Below the pieces are notes generated by a model. That model was given only the letters and a program-made list of their open reading frames with translations, ran no database searches and had not been told where the DNA came from. The translations under genes and the position numbers were made by a program. From Haloarculaceae archaeon H-GB1-1 (GTDB lineage: Archaea; Halobacteriota; Halobacteria; Halobacteriales; Haloarculaceae), in NCBI GenBank assembly GCA_029688825.1, contig JARUKX010000015.1:1-64000 (forward strand): a stretch of DNA of 64,000 bases, in the 5' to 3' direction. Shown here piece after piece: positions 49,816 to 58,076 of the stretch (the stretch's first letter is position 1; every line of letters starts with the position of its first letter).

Positions 49816-50933
49816 AGCGCCTCCCTGAACGCGGTGATGAACGACGCGGTGTCGGCCGCGAAGGTGGCGCGTGCGCCCTGTCCGGTGACCTCGGCGGTGC
49901 CGTCGAGCGCCGCGGCGGCGTCGCGGACGGCCGGGCCGACCCGGGTGTCGTCCAGCGTCGTCGCGGCGGCGCGGCCCTCCGTCAGTGCGAGGACGGCCGG
50001 TTCCGGCGAGCGGAAGTCCCGGGCGAGCCGGGCGACCGTCTCGACGGGGAGTCGGTCGGTCTCGCCGCGGACGACGAACAGCCCGTCGTAGCGGCCGGTC
50101 GTGGCCGCTCGAAGGCCGTCGTGTGCCCGGCGAGCGTGGTCGCGCCACGCGCCAAGTGCGTCCGCCCGGACGTCGTGACCGAGTGCGAGCGCCACGGCGA
50201 CCCCGGGCGCTTCGCGAGCCACACAGTCGAGGACGTCGGCGTATCCGGCTATCGTCTCGAACGGGCCACCGTGGTACGGTCTGAGCGCGCGTTCGAGCGC
50301 GGCGCTCGCGCGGTCGGTCGCGTCGGCGTGGCCGACGACGGCGAGTGCAACTCGCGAGGCGAGCCGCCGACGGTCGTCGGGACCGAGTTGTTCCGGCAGG
50401 TCGAGGTCGGAGACGAACTCCCGCGTCGCGTCCTCGTCCCCGGAGAACGGCGCACACACTAGCGTGGAGTGTGCGAGCCCGTCTGCCGGGTCGACGGTCG
50501 GAACGGCGACGCCGGGATGACGTTCGAATCCGCTCGCGGTAACCGCGTCAGCGACCGGGCCGCCGACTTCGTCGGCGGCGACGAGCCCGGCCATCGCGAG
50601 CGCGACGACGGGTGAGCCGTCACACTCCTGGACGACGTCGAAGGCCGTCGCGCTGACGGGTGGCGTCGAAAGTGCGAGGTCGGCCGTCGCGTCCGCCAGT
50701 CCGACGGCGACGGTCAGGTCGGCGTCGGTCGAGCGGTCGGCCGCGTCGAAGTCGGTGACGCTGGCCTGGAACGGCGTATCGAGTGCGTCGAGCGTGCGTG
50801 CGAGCAGACCGGTCGCTGCGAGTGCGTCGCCGTCGGGTGCCGCGACGAGGCGGACGAAGCCGGCCTCGCGCAGGCGTGCGGCGACGTCGCTGGCCGCAGT
50901 GGGCGAGCCGTTCTGGCGACCGGTCGCTGCCAT
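49812..50933 (-). CDS. Degenerate RecJ-like protein (373 aa)
   Basis: By position (between rpsO and pcc1) and by its first motif, LVAAPDGDALAATGLLARTL, it is an archaeal RecJ/Cdc45-related protein. The diagnostic DHH triad is missing: the expected place reads VSATAFDVVQECDG. The DHHA1 part likewise lacks the GGG.HHxAAG pattern and has LTEGRAAATTL instead. Thus the nuclease is probably inactive, like Cdc45 in the CMG helicase. A structural replisome or repair role is inferred. Confidence 0.75.
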   Translation of the reverse strand: MAATGRQNGSPTAASDVAARLREAGFVRLVAAPDGDALAATGLLARTLDALDTPFQASVTDFDAADRSTDADLTVAVGLADATADLALSTPPVSATAFDVVQECDGSPVVALAMAGLVAADEVGGPVADAVTASGFERHPGVAVPTVDPADGLAHSTLVCAPFSGDEDATREFVSDLDLPEQLGPDDRRRLASRVALAVVGHADATDRASAALERALRPYHGGPFETIAGYADVLDCVAREAPGVAVALALGHDVRADALGAWRDHARRAHDGLRAATTGRYDGLFVVRGETDRLPVETVARLARDFRSPEPAVLALTEGRAAATTLDDTRVGPAVRDAAAALDGTAEVTGQGARATFAADTASFITAFREAL

Positions 50934-50936
50934 CCC

Positions 50937-51398
50937 TTACAGGTGCTCCTTCGCGGTGTCGTAGGAGTACGTGAAGTCCTCGTCGAGTTCGTCGCCGCGG
51001 TAGTAGTTCACCAGACGGCGGATCTTCGACTCCGTGTTCTGGAGCGCGCGCTTGTTCTGGTGGTCGCCCGGGTTCTCGTTCATGTGGTCGCGCAGGCGAA
51101 CGGCGCGCTCGAACAGGTTCCGGAGGTCTTCCGGGAAGTCCGGTTCGGCGTCGTTGTCTTCGAGAATCTCCGTGACCTTCTTGCCCGTCGCGAGCGAGAC
51201 GTTCGGGATCGGCGTTCCCTGGACGCCCTCGTCGCGGAGCTTCAGGCCGATCTCGCTCGGCGTGTGGCCCTGTTCGGCGAGTTCGACGACTCGCTCTTCG
51301 ATTGCGTCTTCGTCAACCTCGCTCCACTCCGGTGGTTCGTCTGCGACCGGCTTGTCCGAACTGGACGAGCCGCGGCGTCGCGTGTGCATTCGTGCCAT
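50937..51398 (-). CDS. rpsO: Ribosomal protein uS15
   Basis: A 153-residue archaeal uS15: the N-terminal extension MARMHTRRRGSSSSDKPVAD with PPEWSEVDEDAIEERVVELA, then IGLKLRDEGVQGTPIPNVSL, and the core helix region NKRALQNTESKIRRLVNYYR. Start 51398 excludes a spurious upstream frame. It is the first gene of the four-gene operon and is expressed away from the pilin-like gene at 51620. Confidence 0.92.
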   Translation of the reverse strand: MARMHTRRRGSSSSDKPVADEPPEWSEVDEDAIEERVVELAEQGHTPSEIGLKLRDEGVQGTPIPNVSLATGKKVTEILEDNDAEPDFPEDLRNLFERAVRLRDHMNENPGDHQNKRALQNTESKIRRLVNYYRGDELDEDFTYSYDTAKEHL

Positions 51399-51619
51399 AG
51401 TTGTGTGGTTGGAACAGCACGATCCGCTACGCAGTCCTGTCGGCGGGGTCACCGCCGGACACCACCGCAATCCCAAGTCGCACAAGCGTGCGACGAGTCA
51501 GATTTGCGGTCGTGCGTTCCCACCTGTGAGTTCTCCCTCGGCACCTAAACAGTTACTATCTCTCCGCCGCCGAACACGCGGCCAGATACCTTATGCCGTG
51601 CGCTCTCTAACGTTCACCG

Positions 51620-53329
51620 ATGCCTGATGTCGGTCGCGGACAGACTGGTCCCATCTCCCTCGTGTTGCTGCTCGGAATCGTCTTGACCGGCATGGTCCTG
51701 GTGGTTTCGCTCGGCGGGACGGCGATCACCGACACGAAGTCACAGCTCGGCAGCCAGCGTGCGGCGAAGACGCTCACGCAGGTGGACTCGAAGGCGGCGA
51801 TGGTCGCGCTTGGAGACACGAACCGCCAGCGTATCGTCCTTCCGCTCGACGAGCAGGAGGCGTACTCGGTCCACGACCGTCGGGGCTGGATGCGGGTCAA
51901 CGTCACGAACACGTCGGACCCTGGGGACAAGCCGAACACCATCGTCAACGAGACGTTGGGTTCGCTCGTCTACGAGTCGGAGGGGACCGAGCTAGCGTAC
52001 CAGGGCGGCGGCGTCTGGCGAGCGGAGGAAGACGGGAGCGTGATGGTCTCACCGCCGGAGTTCCACTACCGGAATGCGACGTTGACGCTTCCGCTGATCA
52101 GCATGCGCGGAAGCGGGAACGCCAGCGTGTCGGACGCCGTGACCATCGAGAAGAACGGGTCGAGCACTGACGAGTTCCCCAACCCGACGGCGAACAAGAA
52201 CTGGACGAACCCCCTCGGACACGGGAAGGTGAACGTGACCGTCCAGAGCGAGTACTACGAGGCGTGGGGGACGTACTTCGAGCAGCGGACAGAGGGGTCG
52301 GTCCAGTACGACCACGCGAACGAGCGGGTGACGCTCACGCTGGTCGTGCCGGCGAAACCCAGAATCGTTCGCACCGCCGTCGCCGCGACGGCGGCGGCGG
52401 GCGGCCTGAAGATACCCGGGAACGGTGCACGGACGGACAGCTACAGCTCTGCAGACGGCGACGGGTACACGGGCGACCCGCACGGTGAGGGGAACATCTC
52501 GACGGCCGGTGACTTCGAGATAACCGGGAACGCCGACGTGGTCGGAAACGTGCGGACGGGCGGGAATGCGAACGTCCAGGGGTCAGCGACCGTCGACGGC
52601 AACGTCTACTACACCGGAAGCGACGATCGCGGTGGCACGGTCACCGGGGATTGGTTTCGCATCGACGGCGTCGACGGAGACAACGCGATAGACTCGGTCG
52701 TCGACGAGGAGACCGACGCGTACGACTCGCAGAACAACAACTCGGGGACCGCCGCGGCAGGTGGGTCGATCACGTCCAGCGGGGACCTCTGGCCCGGCAA
52801 CTACTCCGTCGATCGGATCTATCTCACGACGGGCGAGACGCTCACTGTCAACACCAACGGACAGGAAGTGGTCGTCGCCGTCGACGATTACATCCGGCTC
52901 GACGGTGGCACCATCAACGTCGAGGGGGACGGCGTGGTCCGATTCTACGTCGCCGGCGAGAACCGCTACGTCACGGGCAACGAGAAGTACTTCATGCATC
53001 TGAAAGACGGGACCGTCGACATCGCCAATCACCAGAACTCGACGCAACTGTGGATCTACGGCAAGAAGTACTTCAATGCGAGCATCAAGGACTCGACGGG
53101 CGAGGGCGTCATCTACGCACCAGGCGGGCCGACCGGTGGCGGGGAGCTCACGATGAAACAGAGCGAGTGGTACGGCAGCGTCGCCGTCAGCTCGGTGACG
53201 CTCAAGCAGGGCAGCGCCGTCCACTACGACACCGCGTTGCGGAACAAGCGGGCGATTCCCGACCAGAAGAAGATCGTCCGCCTGACGTACATGCACGTGA
53301 CGGTCAACAAGGTCAACGTCACCGGGTGA
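51620..53329 (+). CDS. Pilin-like exported protein with bactofilin-like repeat region (569 aa)
   Basis: A type IV-pilin-like start: GRGQTGPISLVLLLGIVLTG gives a charged N-terminus and one long hydrophobic helix (12-32). Then a DUF7289-type domain (about 40-270) ends ATAAAGGLKIPGNGA. The rest (about 290-545) is a parallel-beta series with short turns such as EITGNADVVGNVRTGGNANV and QGSATVDGNVYYTG, resembling polymer-forming bactofilin, then YGSVAVSSVTLKQGSAVHYD. It is divergent from rpsO and faces the opposite way to the cluster of five related minus-strand genes. Confidence 0.7.
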   Translation: MPDVGRGQTGPISLVLLLGIVLTGMVLVVSLGGTAITDTKSQLGSQRAAKTLTQVDSKAAMVALGDTNRQRIVLPLDEQEAYSVHDRRGWMRVNVTNTSDPGDKPNTIVNETLGSLVYESEGTELAYQGGGVWRAEEDGSVMVSPPEFHYRNATLTLPLISMRGSGNASVSDAVTIEKNGSSTDEFPNPTANKNWTNPLGHGKVNVTVQSEYYEAWGTYFEQRTEGSVQYDHANERVTLTLVVPAKPRIVRTAVAATAAAGGLKIPGNGARTDSYSSADGDGYTGDPHGEGNISTAGDFEITGNADVVGNVRTGGNANVQGSATVDGNVYYTGSDDRGGTVTGDWFRIDGVDGDNAIDSVVDEETDAYDSQNNNSGTAAAGGSITSSGDLWPGNYSVDRIYLTTGETLTVNTNGQEVVVAVDDYIRLDGGTINVEGDGVVRFYVAGENRYVTGNEKYFMHLKDGTVDIANHQNSTQLWIYGKKYFNASIKDSTGEGVIYAPGGPTGGGELTMKQSEWYGSVAVSSVTLKQGSAVHYDTALRNKRAIPDQKKIVRLTYMHVTVNKVNVTG

Positions 53330-53358
53330 CTGGGAGACGTTTCAGTGGAGGGCCGCGT

Positions 53359-54120
53359 TCATTTTTCCAGCCGGAGCTGTATCTCCACCGTGGTGACGTA
53401 CAGCCGGGTCGGCGGGGCGTCGAGCGTGCAAGACACTCGCTCCTCGCCCGGATGAAGCTCGCAGCTGTCGACGCCCGAACGGTCGGTCAGCGAGTCGTGC
53501 CACTGTCGATACCGCGGTGACGTGACGTTGTACCGGAGCACGTCCCAGTCACCCGTCGTGTTGGCCTGCCGAAGCACGGTCTGGTTGTGTCGCGCTCGGA
53601 TGAGGACCGTCGTGCCGCCGACGCTTCGCCCCGACGGGCCACGATACACGAGTAACGGAATCGAGGTCCGGTCGGTGCCGAGTACGAGCGGTGCGGACTG
53701 GACGACCGCACCGGCATCGTCCTGCATCCGAAAGACCGAGCCGGCTTCGTAGACGAGTCTCGTTCCGTCGGCCGTTCGGTAGACGAGTGGGACCGTCTCG
53801 TACTCCTCGACGAAATCTGGATGGGGGGCCGCTCCGCTCGTGTCCTCGCCGGAGACGTTTATCGTGACCGGGTCGCCGACGAACAGTTGGGCGTGTTCGA
53901 GGTCGATCTCCGTCGCCCGACTGGGTGCGCCTCGCTGATGGACGTCCGCGAGGTTGTCGGCCAGGACCTCGAACGCCCGCTCGGCGTTGTTCGCCTGTTC
54001 GAAGTCACGGGCGGACTGGAGTTGCCCCATCCCGCCGAGGGTGACGATGGCCACCATGGCGACGATCATGGAGAACACGAGCGCGAACCCGACGACCTCG
54101 CTCACGGCCCGCTCAGACAT
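53359..54120 (-). CDS. Pilin-like exported protein E of the cluster (253 aa)
   Basis: Starts MSERAVSEVVGFALVFSMIV: charged residues followed by SEVVGFALVFSMIVAMVAIVTLGGM, the haloarchaeal pilin (RAVSPVIG-like) N-terminus, cut by the PibD peptidase. The rest is beta-rich with DFEQANNAERAFEVLADNLA, DTSGAAP and PLVYRTADG; it is related to the N-terminal half of the protein at 51620. Last gene of five with overlaps of 8 bases to its neighbour. Assembly into a filament is inferred. Confidence 0.7.
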   Translation of the reverse strand: MSERAVSEVVGFALVFSMIVAMVAIVTLGGMGQLQSARDFEQANNAERAFEVLADNLADVHQRGAPSRATEIDLEHAQLFVGDPVTINVSGEDTSGAAPHPDFVEEYETVPLVYRTADGTRLVYEAGSVFRMQDDAGAVVQSAPLVLGTDRTSIPLLVYRGPSGRSVGGTTVLIRARHNQTVLRQANTTGDWDVLRYNVTSPRYRQWHDSLTDRSGVDSCELHPGEERVSCTLDAPPTRLYVTTVEIQLRLEK

Positions 54121-54595
54121 CCGAACCCACCTCCAGCTCGGCCGCCGAGGGGTCGTACGAGACGACCACGCTCCCGCCGCTGAAGCTGGTATCGGCGAGG
54201 TCCGTGTGTACGACGAGTTCGACGCGTGCCGAGACGTTGCTGGACTGCGACCGAAGCCGAAGCTCGTCGTCGACTCCGTCGACCTCGACGGTGTACCGCG
54301 CGCCGGCGATTCGCTCGGGATAGCTCGTGTGGAGTTCGAGCGCGCCGACGCTGGTGCCAGCTTCGACCAGCCGGTCCGCACGGGTCACGTCCTCCGCTAT
54401 CTGCTGGCCGATGACCCGTAACTGCGTCTCGACCACGCGGTCGCGTCGGTCGTCGACGAATCCGGCACCTGCTGTGAGCAAGCCAGTGAGAACGAGGGTC
54501 GCGAGGCCGAGCGAGAGCGCGTAATCGAGCGACGACGTGACTGCCCGGTCGTCGTGCGACGCCGCTCGGCTCCCCGAGCGGTCTCGGTCACGCAT
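54113..54595 (-). CDS. Pilin-like exported protein D of the cluster (160 aa)
   Basis: The N-terminal segment DDRAVTSSLDYALSLGLATL is the pilin-type charged-then-hydrophobic start. The mature part has DDRRDRVVETQLRVIGQQIA and RADRLVEAGTSVGALELHTS. No cysteine. It resembles haloarchaeal DUF7266-type proteins, as I recall. The start at 54595 (MRDRDRSGS) overlaps the previous gene end (54588). Confidence 0.68.
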   Translation of the reverse strand: MRDRDRSGSRAASHDDRAVTSSLDYALSLGLATLVLTGLLTAGAGFVDDRRDRVVETQLRVIGQQIAEDVTRADRLVEAGTSVGALELHTSYPERIAGARYTVEVDGVDDELRLRSQSSNVSARVELVVHTDLADTSFSGGSVVVSYDPSAAELEVGSDV

Positions 54596-55550
54596 CGGAC
54601 TCACCCGGTGCGACCCGGACGTCCGTCCGATAGTGAAGTTGGTCCGTCTCGAACACGAGTTCGACCGTCACCGAGTACAGCGCTGCGTCGGCGATGGGCT
54701 GGGGGCCGTCGTAGTGCTGGGACGGGACGCTCGTCCGATCGACGACCATCGAGTAGTTCCCCTTCGCGTTCGCGCCGTTGGTGACGTTCAGCGTGTAGTC
54801 GCCCTCGACGTTCTCGGCGAACGAGAGCGCCTCGCACTCCGTCCCTGCGACCGTGCCGTCGGTCACGTTCACCCAGAAGACGCTCGCGCCGACCGTTTCG
54901 TGACAGGAGAAGGTTCCCGTCCCGTTCGTGACGGTCACGTTGACCTGATCGGGCGAGGTGCTGTTCCGCGAGAGCAACAGTTCCCAGTCGTCGACGCTGT
55001 CCTCGTCGTCGACGGTGAGGTTGAACTCGTTCCCGGTGCCATCGTCGGCGAGCGACGCCACCGGATCCCCCGTGTCGTTGTCGATCTCGATGGTGAACGC
55101 ACGCGTCTGCTGGACGCCTTCGGCCATCGTCCAGTCGCTATCGCCGCTCTCGTTGGTGAACCGCCGCGCCGTCGTGTCGTTCTGGAGGATTCGGGTTCCC
55201 GAGACCGACGACTGCAGGGAGACGTTGCTCACGGTCCCGGTTCGGACCTGCAGGCGGGCGCTCAGGTTCGACATTTCGTTCACCCCCACCGTTACGTTCG
55301 TTTCGAGGTCGCCGTAGCTGTCCGAGGCGTTCACCTCGTTCGCGTACTGCAGTAGCTCACCGACGTCGGTCTCGACCGTCTGCCTGTACGCCAGCGCGTC
55401 GTTCGCTCCCGTGTTCTCGCCGCGGGTCGCCAGGCTTCCGGTGAAGATGGCCGCGTTGAGGACGAGAGCGAGCGCGACGAACGCGACCGCGAGGGCGAAT
55501 CCGGCGACGAGGATGAGCTGTCCCCGGTCGCGGCGGTTCAGATGCGCCAT
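54588..55550 (-). CDS. Pilin-like exported protein C of the cluster (320 aa)
   Basis: RRDRGQLILVAGFALAVAFV leads a single hydrophobic helix (8-30), then a large beta-rich outer domain with many N-x-S/T sequons (for example NVTVGV, NVSLQSS, NESGDSD, NVTVTNG), suggesting glycosylation. It has two cysteines (FSCHET and TECEAL). Overlaps the genes on both sides, 54588-54595 and 55538-55550. Function unknown. Confidence 0.7.
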   Translation of the reverse strand: MAHLNRRDRGQLILVAGFALAVAFVALALVLNAAIFTGSLATRGENTGANDALAYRQTVETDVGELLQYANEVNASDSYGDLETNVTVGVNEMSNLSARLQVRTGTVSNVSLQSSVSGTRILQNDTTARRFTNESGDSDWTMAEGVQQTRAFTIEIDNDTGDPVASLADDGTGNEFNLTVDDEDSVDDWELLLSRNSTSPDQVNVTVTNGTGTFSCHETVGASVFWVNVTDGTVAGTECEALSFAENVEGDYTLNVTNGANAKGNYSMVVDRTSVPSQHYDGPQPIADAALYSVTVELVFETDQLHYRTDVRVAPGESDA

Positions 55551-56134
55551 GCGATCACCTCGACCCGGACGACGTTGAACAGACTGCTGTCCGCCCCTGT
55601 ATCCTGAGCGTAGAACGACGTGGCGTTGCTCACCGTGAGCGTCGCGTTCTTCGTCTCGTCGTCGTCGTAGATGGACGCGTCGTCGGCGAGGGTCACCGTG
55701 TACGACGCCTGCACGGCGTTGTCGCTCGGGACGCCCTGATAGACCATCCGCCGGTCTCGGTAGTCGTCTCCGACGCCGAGGAACGTGACGTAGACGTTGT
55801 ACGCGACGCCGCGACGCTCGAACGTCCGGTCGAGTATCTCCCCGAATTCGTTCGGCGGCGGCCCGTTCGTGTAGTAGCTCAGGTTCTCGGCCCCGTGGAA
55901 CGCACCGTCGGTGTCGTTCCAGTACAGCACCGCGCGTCTGAGCGCGCCCGTCTCCCCAGCCGTCGCCAGCACTCCCTCCGCGGCGGCCTGCTGCTGATTC
56001 TCGATGTGCTGACTGGACGTACTCGCCGTCAGCGGCGTCACGGCGGTCATCTGCAGCGCGAACACCATCGCCGACAGCAGCAACAGTCCGGCGACGATGC
56101 CCTCCATCGTGTGTGCCTGCCCGCGCGTCACCAC
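55538..56134 (-). CDS. Pilin-like exported protein B of the cluster (198 aa)
   Basis: MVTRGQAHTMEGIVAGLLLL is the pilin-like start with E at +5-like position (HTMEGI), as in bacterial and haloarchaeal pilins. The outer part has HIENQQQAAAEGVLATAGET and DRTFERRGVAYNVYVTFLG. No cysteine. Overlapping its neighbours shows a single transcript. Probably a minor pilin; not proven. Confidence 0.7.
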   Translation of the reverse strand: MVTRGQAHTMEGIVAGLLLLSAMVFALQMTAVTPLTASTSSQHIENQQQAAAEGVLATAGETGALRRAVLYWNDTDGAFHGAENLSYYTNGPPPNEFGEILDRTFERRGVAYNVYVTFLGVGDDYRDRRMVYQGVPSDNAVQASYTVTLADDASIYDDDETKNATLTVSNATSFYAQDTGADSSLFNVVRVEVIAWRI

Positions 56135-56733
56135 ATCTCCACCTCCAGCGTCACGTCGGTGCCGTCGAGCGCGACCGTCCGATGAGCCGTCACGGTCTCG
56201 GCCTCGTCGACCGGATTCGGACCGGCCGCGAGGGTCACGGCCGACCCACAGCTTCCGCTCCCGACCTCGAACAGTTCGTCGGCCCCGTCGTCCCAGCAGA
56301 GGATGCGATTGCCGCTCGGTGGTTCGGTGACGTTCCCCGAGACGGTCACGTTCACGTTGTGCCGCGGCGCGAGGCCGACGCGTTCGTTCAGCGTCGCCCC
56401 CGAGAAGCGACAGTGGCCCGGCGATCGGTCGTCGAAGAACGCCGCGGTGCAGTCGTCTTCGAGCACGTACCCTTCCGCCGGCCCGCCAAGCAGGTCGAGG
56501 GTGAGCTCGTCTGCGACGCGGTTGACCGCGACCGTCTCCTCCACCGGGCCGGTGGTGAAGGGATCGAGAAAGCCGGGCGCGAACACGAAGACGAAGCCGA
56601 CCAACAACAAGAAGATGCTGATGCCGACGGCGAAGTCCAGCGTCGTCTGGGCGCGTTTGCCGGTCGCACTGCTGGCTGTGTCCCCCGGAACCCCCTCCTG
56701 GTTCCGTGCATCGCGACCGGCTGGGGCCTCCAT
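56128..56733 (-). CDS. Pilin-like exported protein A, first gene of the cluster (201 aa)
   Basis: A 25-residue polar leader precedes GKRAQTTLDFAVGISIFLLL, then VGFVFVFAPGFLDPF. The membrane helix starts after AQTTLDFAVG, again pilin-like. The outer domain has two cysteine pairs (EDDCTAAF/GHCRFSG and ILCWDDG/GSCGSAV). It is the first of five co-directional genes; the start at 56733 is about 70 bases from the propeller gene stop. Confidence 0.68.
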   Translation of the reverse strand: MEAPAGRDARNQEGVPGDTASSATGKRAQTTLDFAVGISIFLLLVGFVFVFAPGFLDPFTTGPVEETVAVNRVADELTLDLLGGPAEGYVLEDDCTAAFFDDRSPGHCRFSGATLNERVGLAPRHNVNVTVSGNVTEPPSGNRILCWDDGADELFEVGSGSCGSAVTLAAGPNPVDEAETVTAHRTVALDGTDVTLEVEMW

Positions 56734-56804
56734 GTAGCTCCTTCGCACTGGCCTAGTCCGGCCGCTCTCTTATCCATTGTGGCTGTAGAACTCGGAACGG
56801 AGAC

Positions 56805-58010
56805 TTAGTTGCCGACGACTGCCACGCCCTCGCGCGTCGGGACGTAGAGTGATCTGTCGTCGAGCGCTGCCGGGGCAGTTATCTCGGCGTCGAGTTCGAG
56901 CGCCCACTTCTCGGACCCCGTCGTCGCGGACAGCGCAATGACTCGCTTACCGGTCGAGACGAAGATGCGCGCTGGCGTGGTTACCGGTCGGTAATCGGCG
57001 GGACCGACCGACGTCGTCCAGTTCGTGCTCCCGTCGTCGGCCGACAGCGACCAGACGTCTCCGTTCCGCGTCGCGACGACGAGGTCGCCGCTTCGGGACG
57101 AGAACCCGGAGTTGAACGACTGATCGATCTCTCTCCGCCACAGGGTATCGCCGGAGTCCAGGTCCGCTGCGACGAGGTTGCCGCTGAACGAGACGCCGTA
57201 CACGACGCCCCCGAGGACAGTCGGAGCCCCGACGAAGTTCAGCGTGGGGGCGATGGTGCGGACGTGCGTTCCGTCCGTCGCGTCGTGGACGTAGATGCCG
57301 CCGTCGGTGTTGTGGACCACGAGGCCGTCCGCGACGGCTGGGGCGAGGTAGGGGTTACTCGCGTGTCCCGTCACCGACTGCCTCCATTTTCGTTCACCGG
57401 TCACCACGTCGAGGGCGACGAGTCGCTTCGTGAGTACGCGGTAGCCACAGACGACTTCTCTGACGGTGCTCTCGACGAAGACCGTCTCGTTCCCAACTGT
57501 CGTCGACGAGAGGACCTGCCCCTCGATCTTCGTCTCCCACTCGATGGCCCCATCGTCGACGGATAGCGAGCGCAACAGGGCCGGCCGGTCGGTCGTCGCG
57601 ACGAGGACGGACCCGTCGACGACGGTCGGCGCACAATCGGCGGCTCCTCTGTCGAGGGTGTGTCGCCATTGCTCGCTCCGAGTCGCGACGTCGTAGGCTC
57701 CGATTCCGGCTTCGGTCCCTCGGGTGGTGTACTCGGCAGCGTAGAGGATGCCGTCGGCGACGGTTGGTGCAGACGCGATTTCGGCGGGGGTCGAGAGGTC
57801 CCAGGTGACGGACGTGTCACCGACCGGTCCGGGGCCGGTCGGATGCTGGCCCGTATTCGCCGCGTCCCCGGCGAACGTGGGCCAATCTCTGGCCGCTCCG
57901 TTCGACTTCGACCGCGTCTTTCCAGCCGCAACTCCGCGTCCGACACCGGTCGCACAGAGCGTCGCTGACCCCATCGCTCTGAGGAACGACCGGCGTGACC
58001 TGTCAGGCAT
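56805..58010 (-). CDS. Tat-exported PQQ-like beta-propeller protein (401 aa)
   Basis: The Tat signal RSRRSFLRAMGSATLCATGV is followed by an eight-bladed-type propeller. The repeating motif is W/G-x-x-x-x-TG-x-x-W, for example VTGERKWRQSV, DSGDTLWRREID, DDGSTNWTTSVG and TTGSEKWALELD. This is the PQQ-binding-like/BamB fold; calcium- and PQQ-binding residues of quinoprotein dehydrogenases are not seen, so it is probably a binding or scaffold protein. The start at 58010 (MPDRSRR) keeps the Tat motif close to the N-terminus. Confidence 0.8.
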   Translation of the reverse strand: MPDRSRRSFLRAMGSATLCATGVGRGVAAGKTRSKSNGAARDWPTFAGDAANTGQHPTGPGPVGDTSVTWDLSTPAEIASAPTVADGILYAAEYTTRGTEAGIGAYDVATRSEQWRHTLDRGAADCAPTVVDGSVLVATTDRPALLRSLSVDDGAIEWETKIEGQVLSSTTVGNETVFVESTVREVVCGYRVLTKRLVALDVVTGERKWRQSVTGHASNPYLAPAVADGLVVHNTDGGIYVHDATDGTHVRTIAPTLNFVGAPTVLGGVVYGVSFSGNLVAADLDSGDTLWRREIDQSFNSGFSSRSGDLVVATRNGDVWSLSADDGSTNWTTSVGPADYRPVTTPARIFVSTGKRVIALSATTGSEKWALELDAEITAPAALDDRSLYVPTREGVAVVGN

Positions 58011-58076
58011 TATTTTCTTTGATTGGGCACGTAATATAGTTACACAGTCGCTAATCGGCTCCACGTCGGGCGAGGA

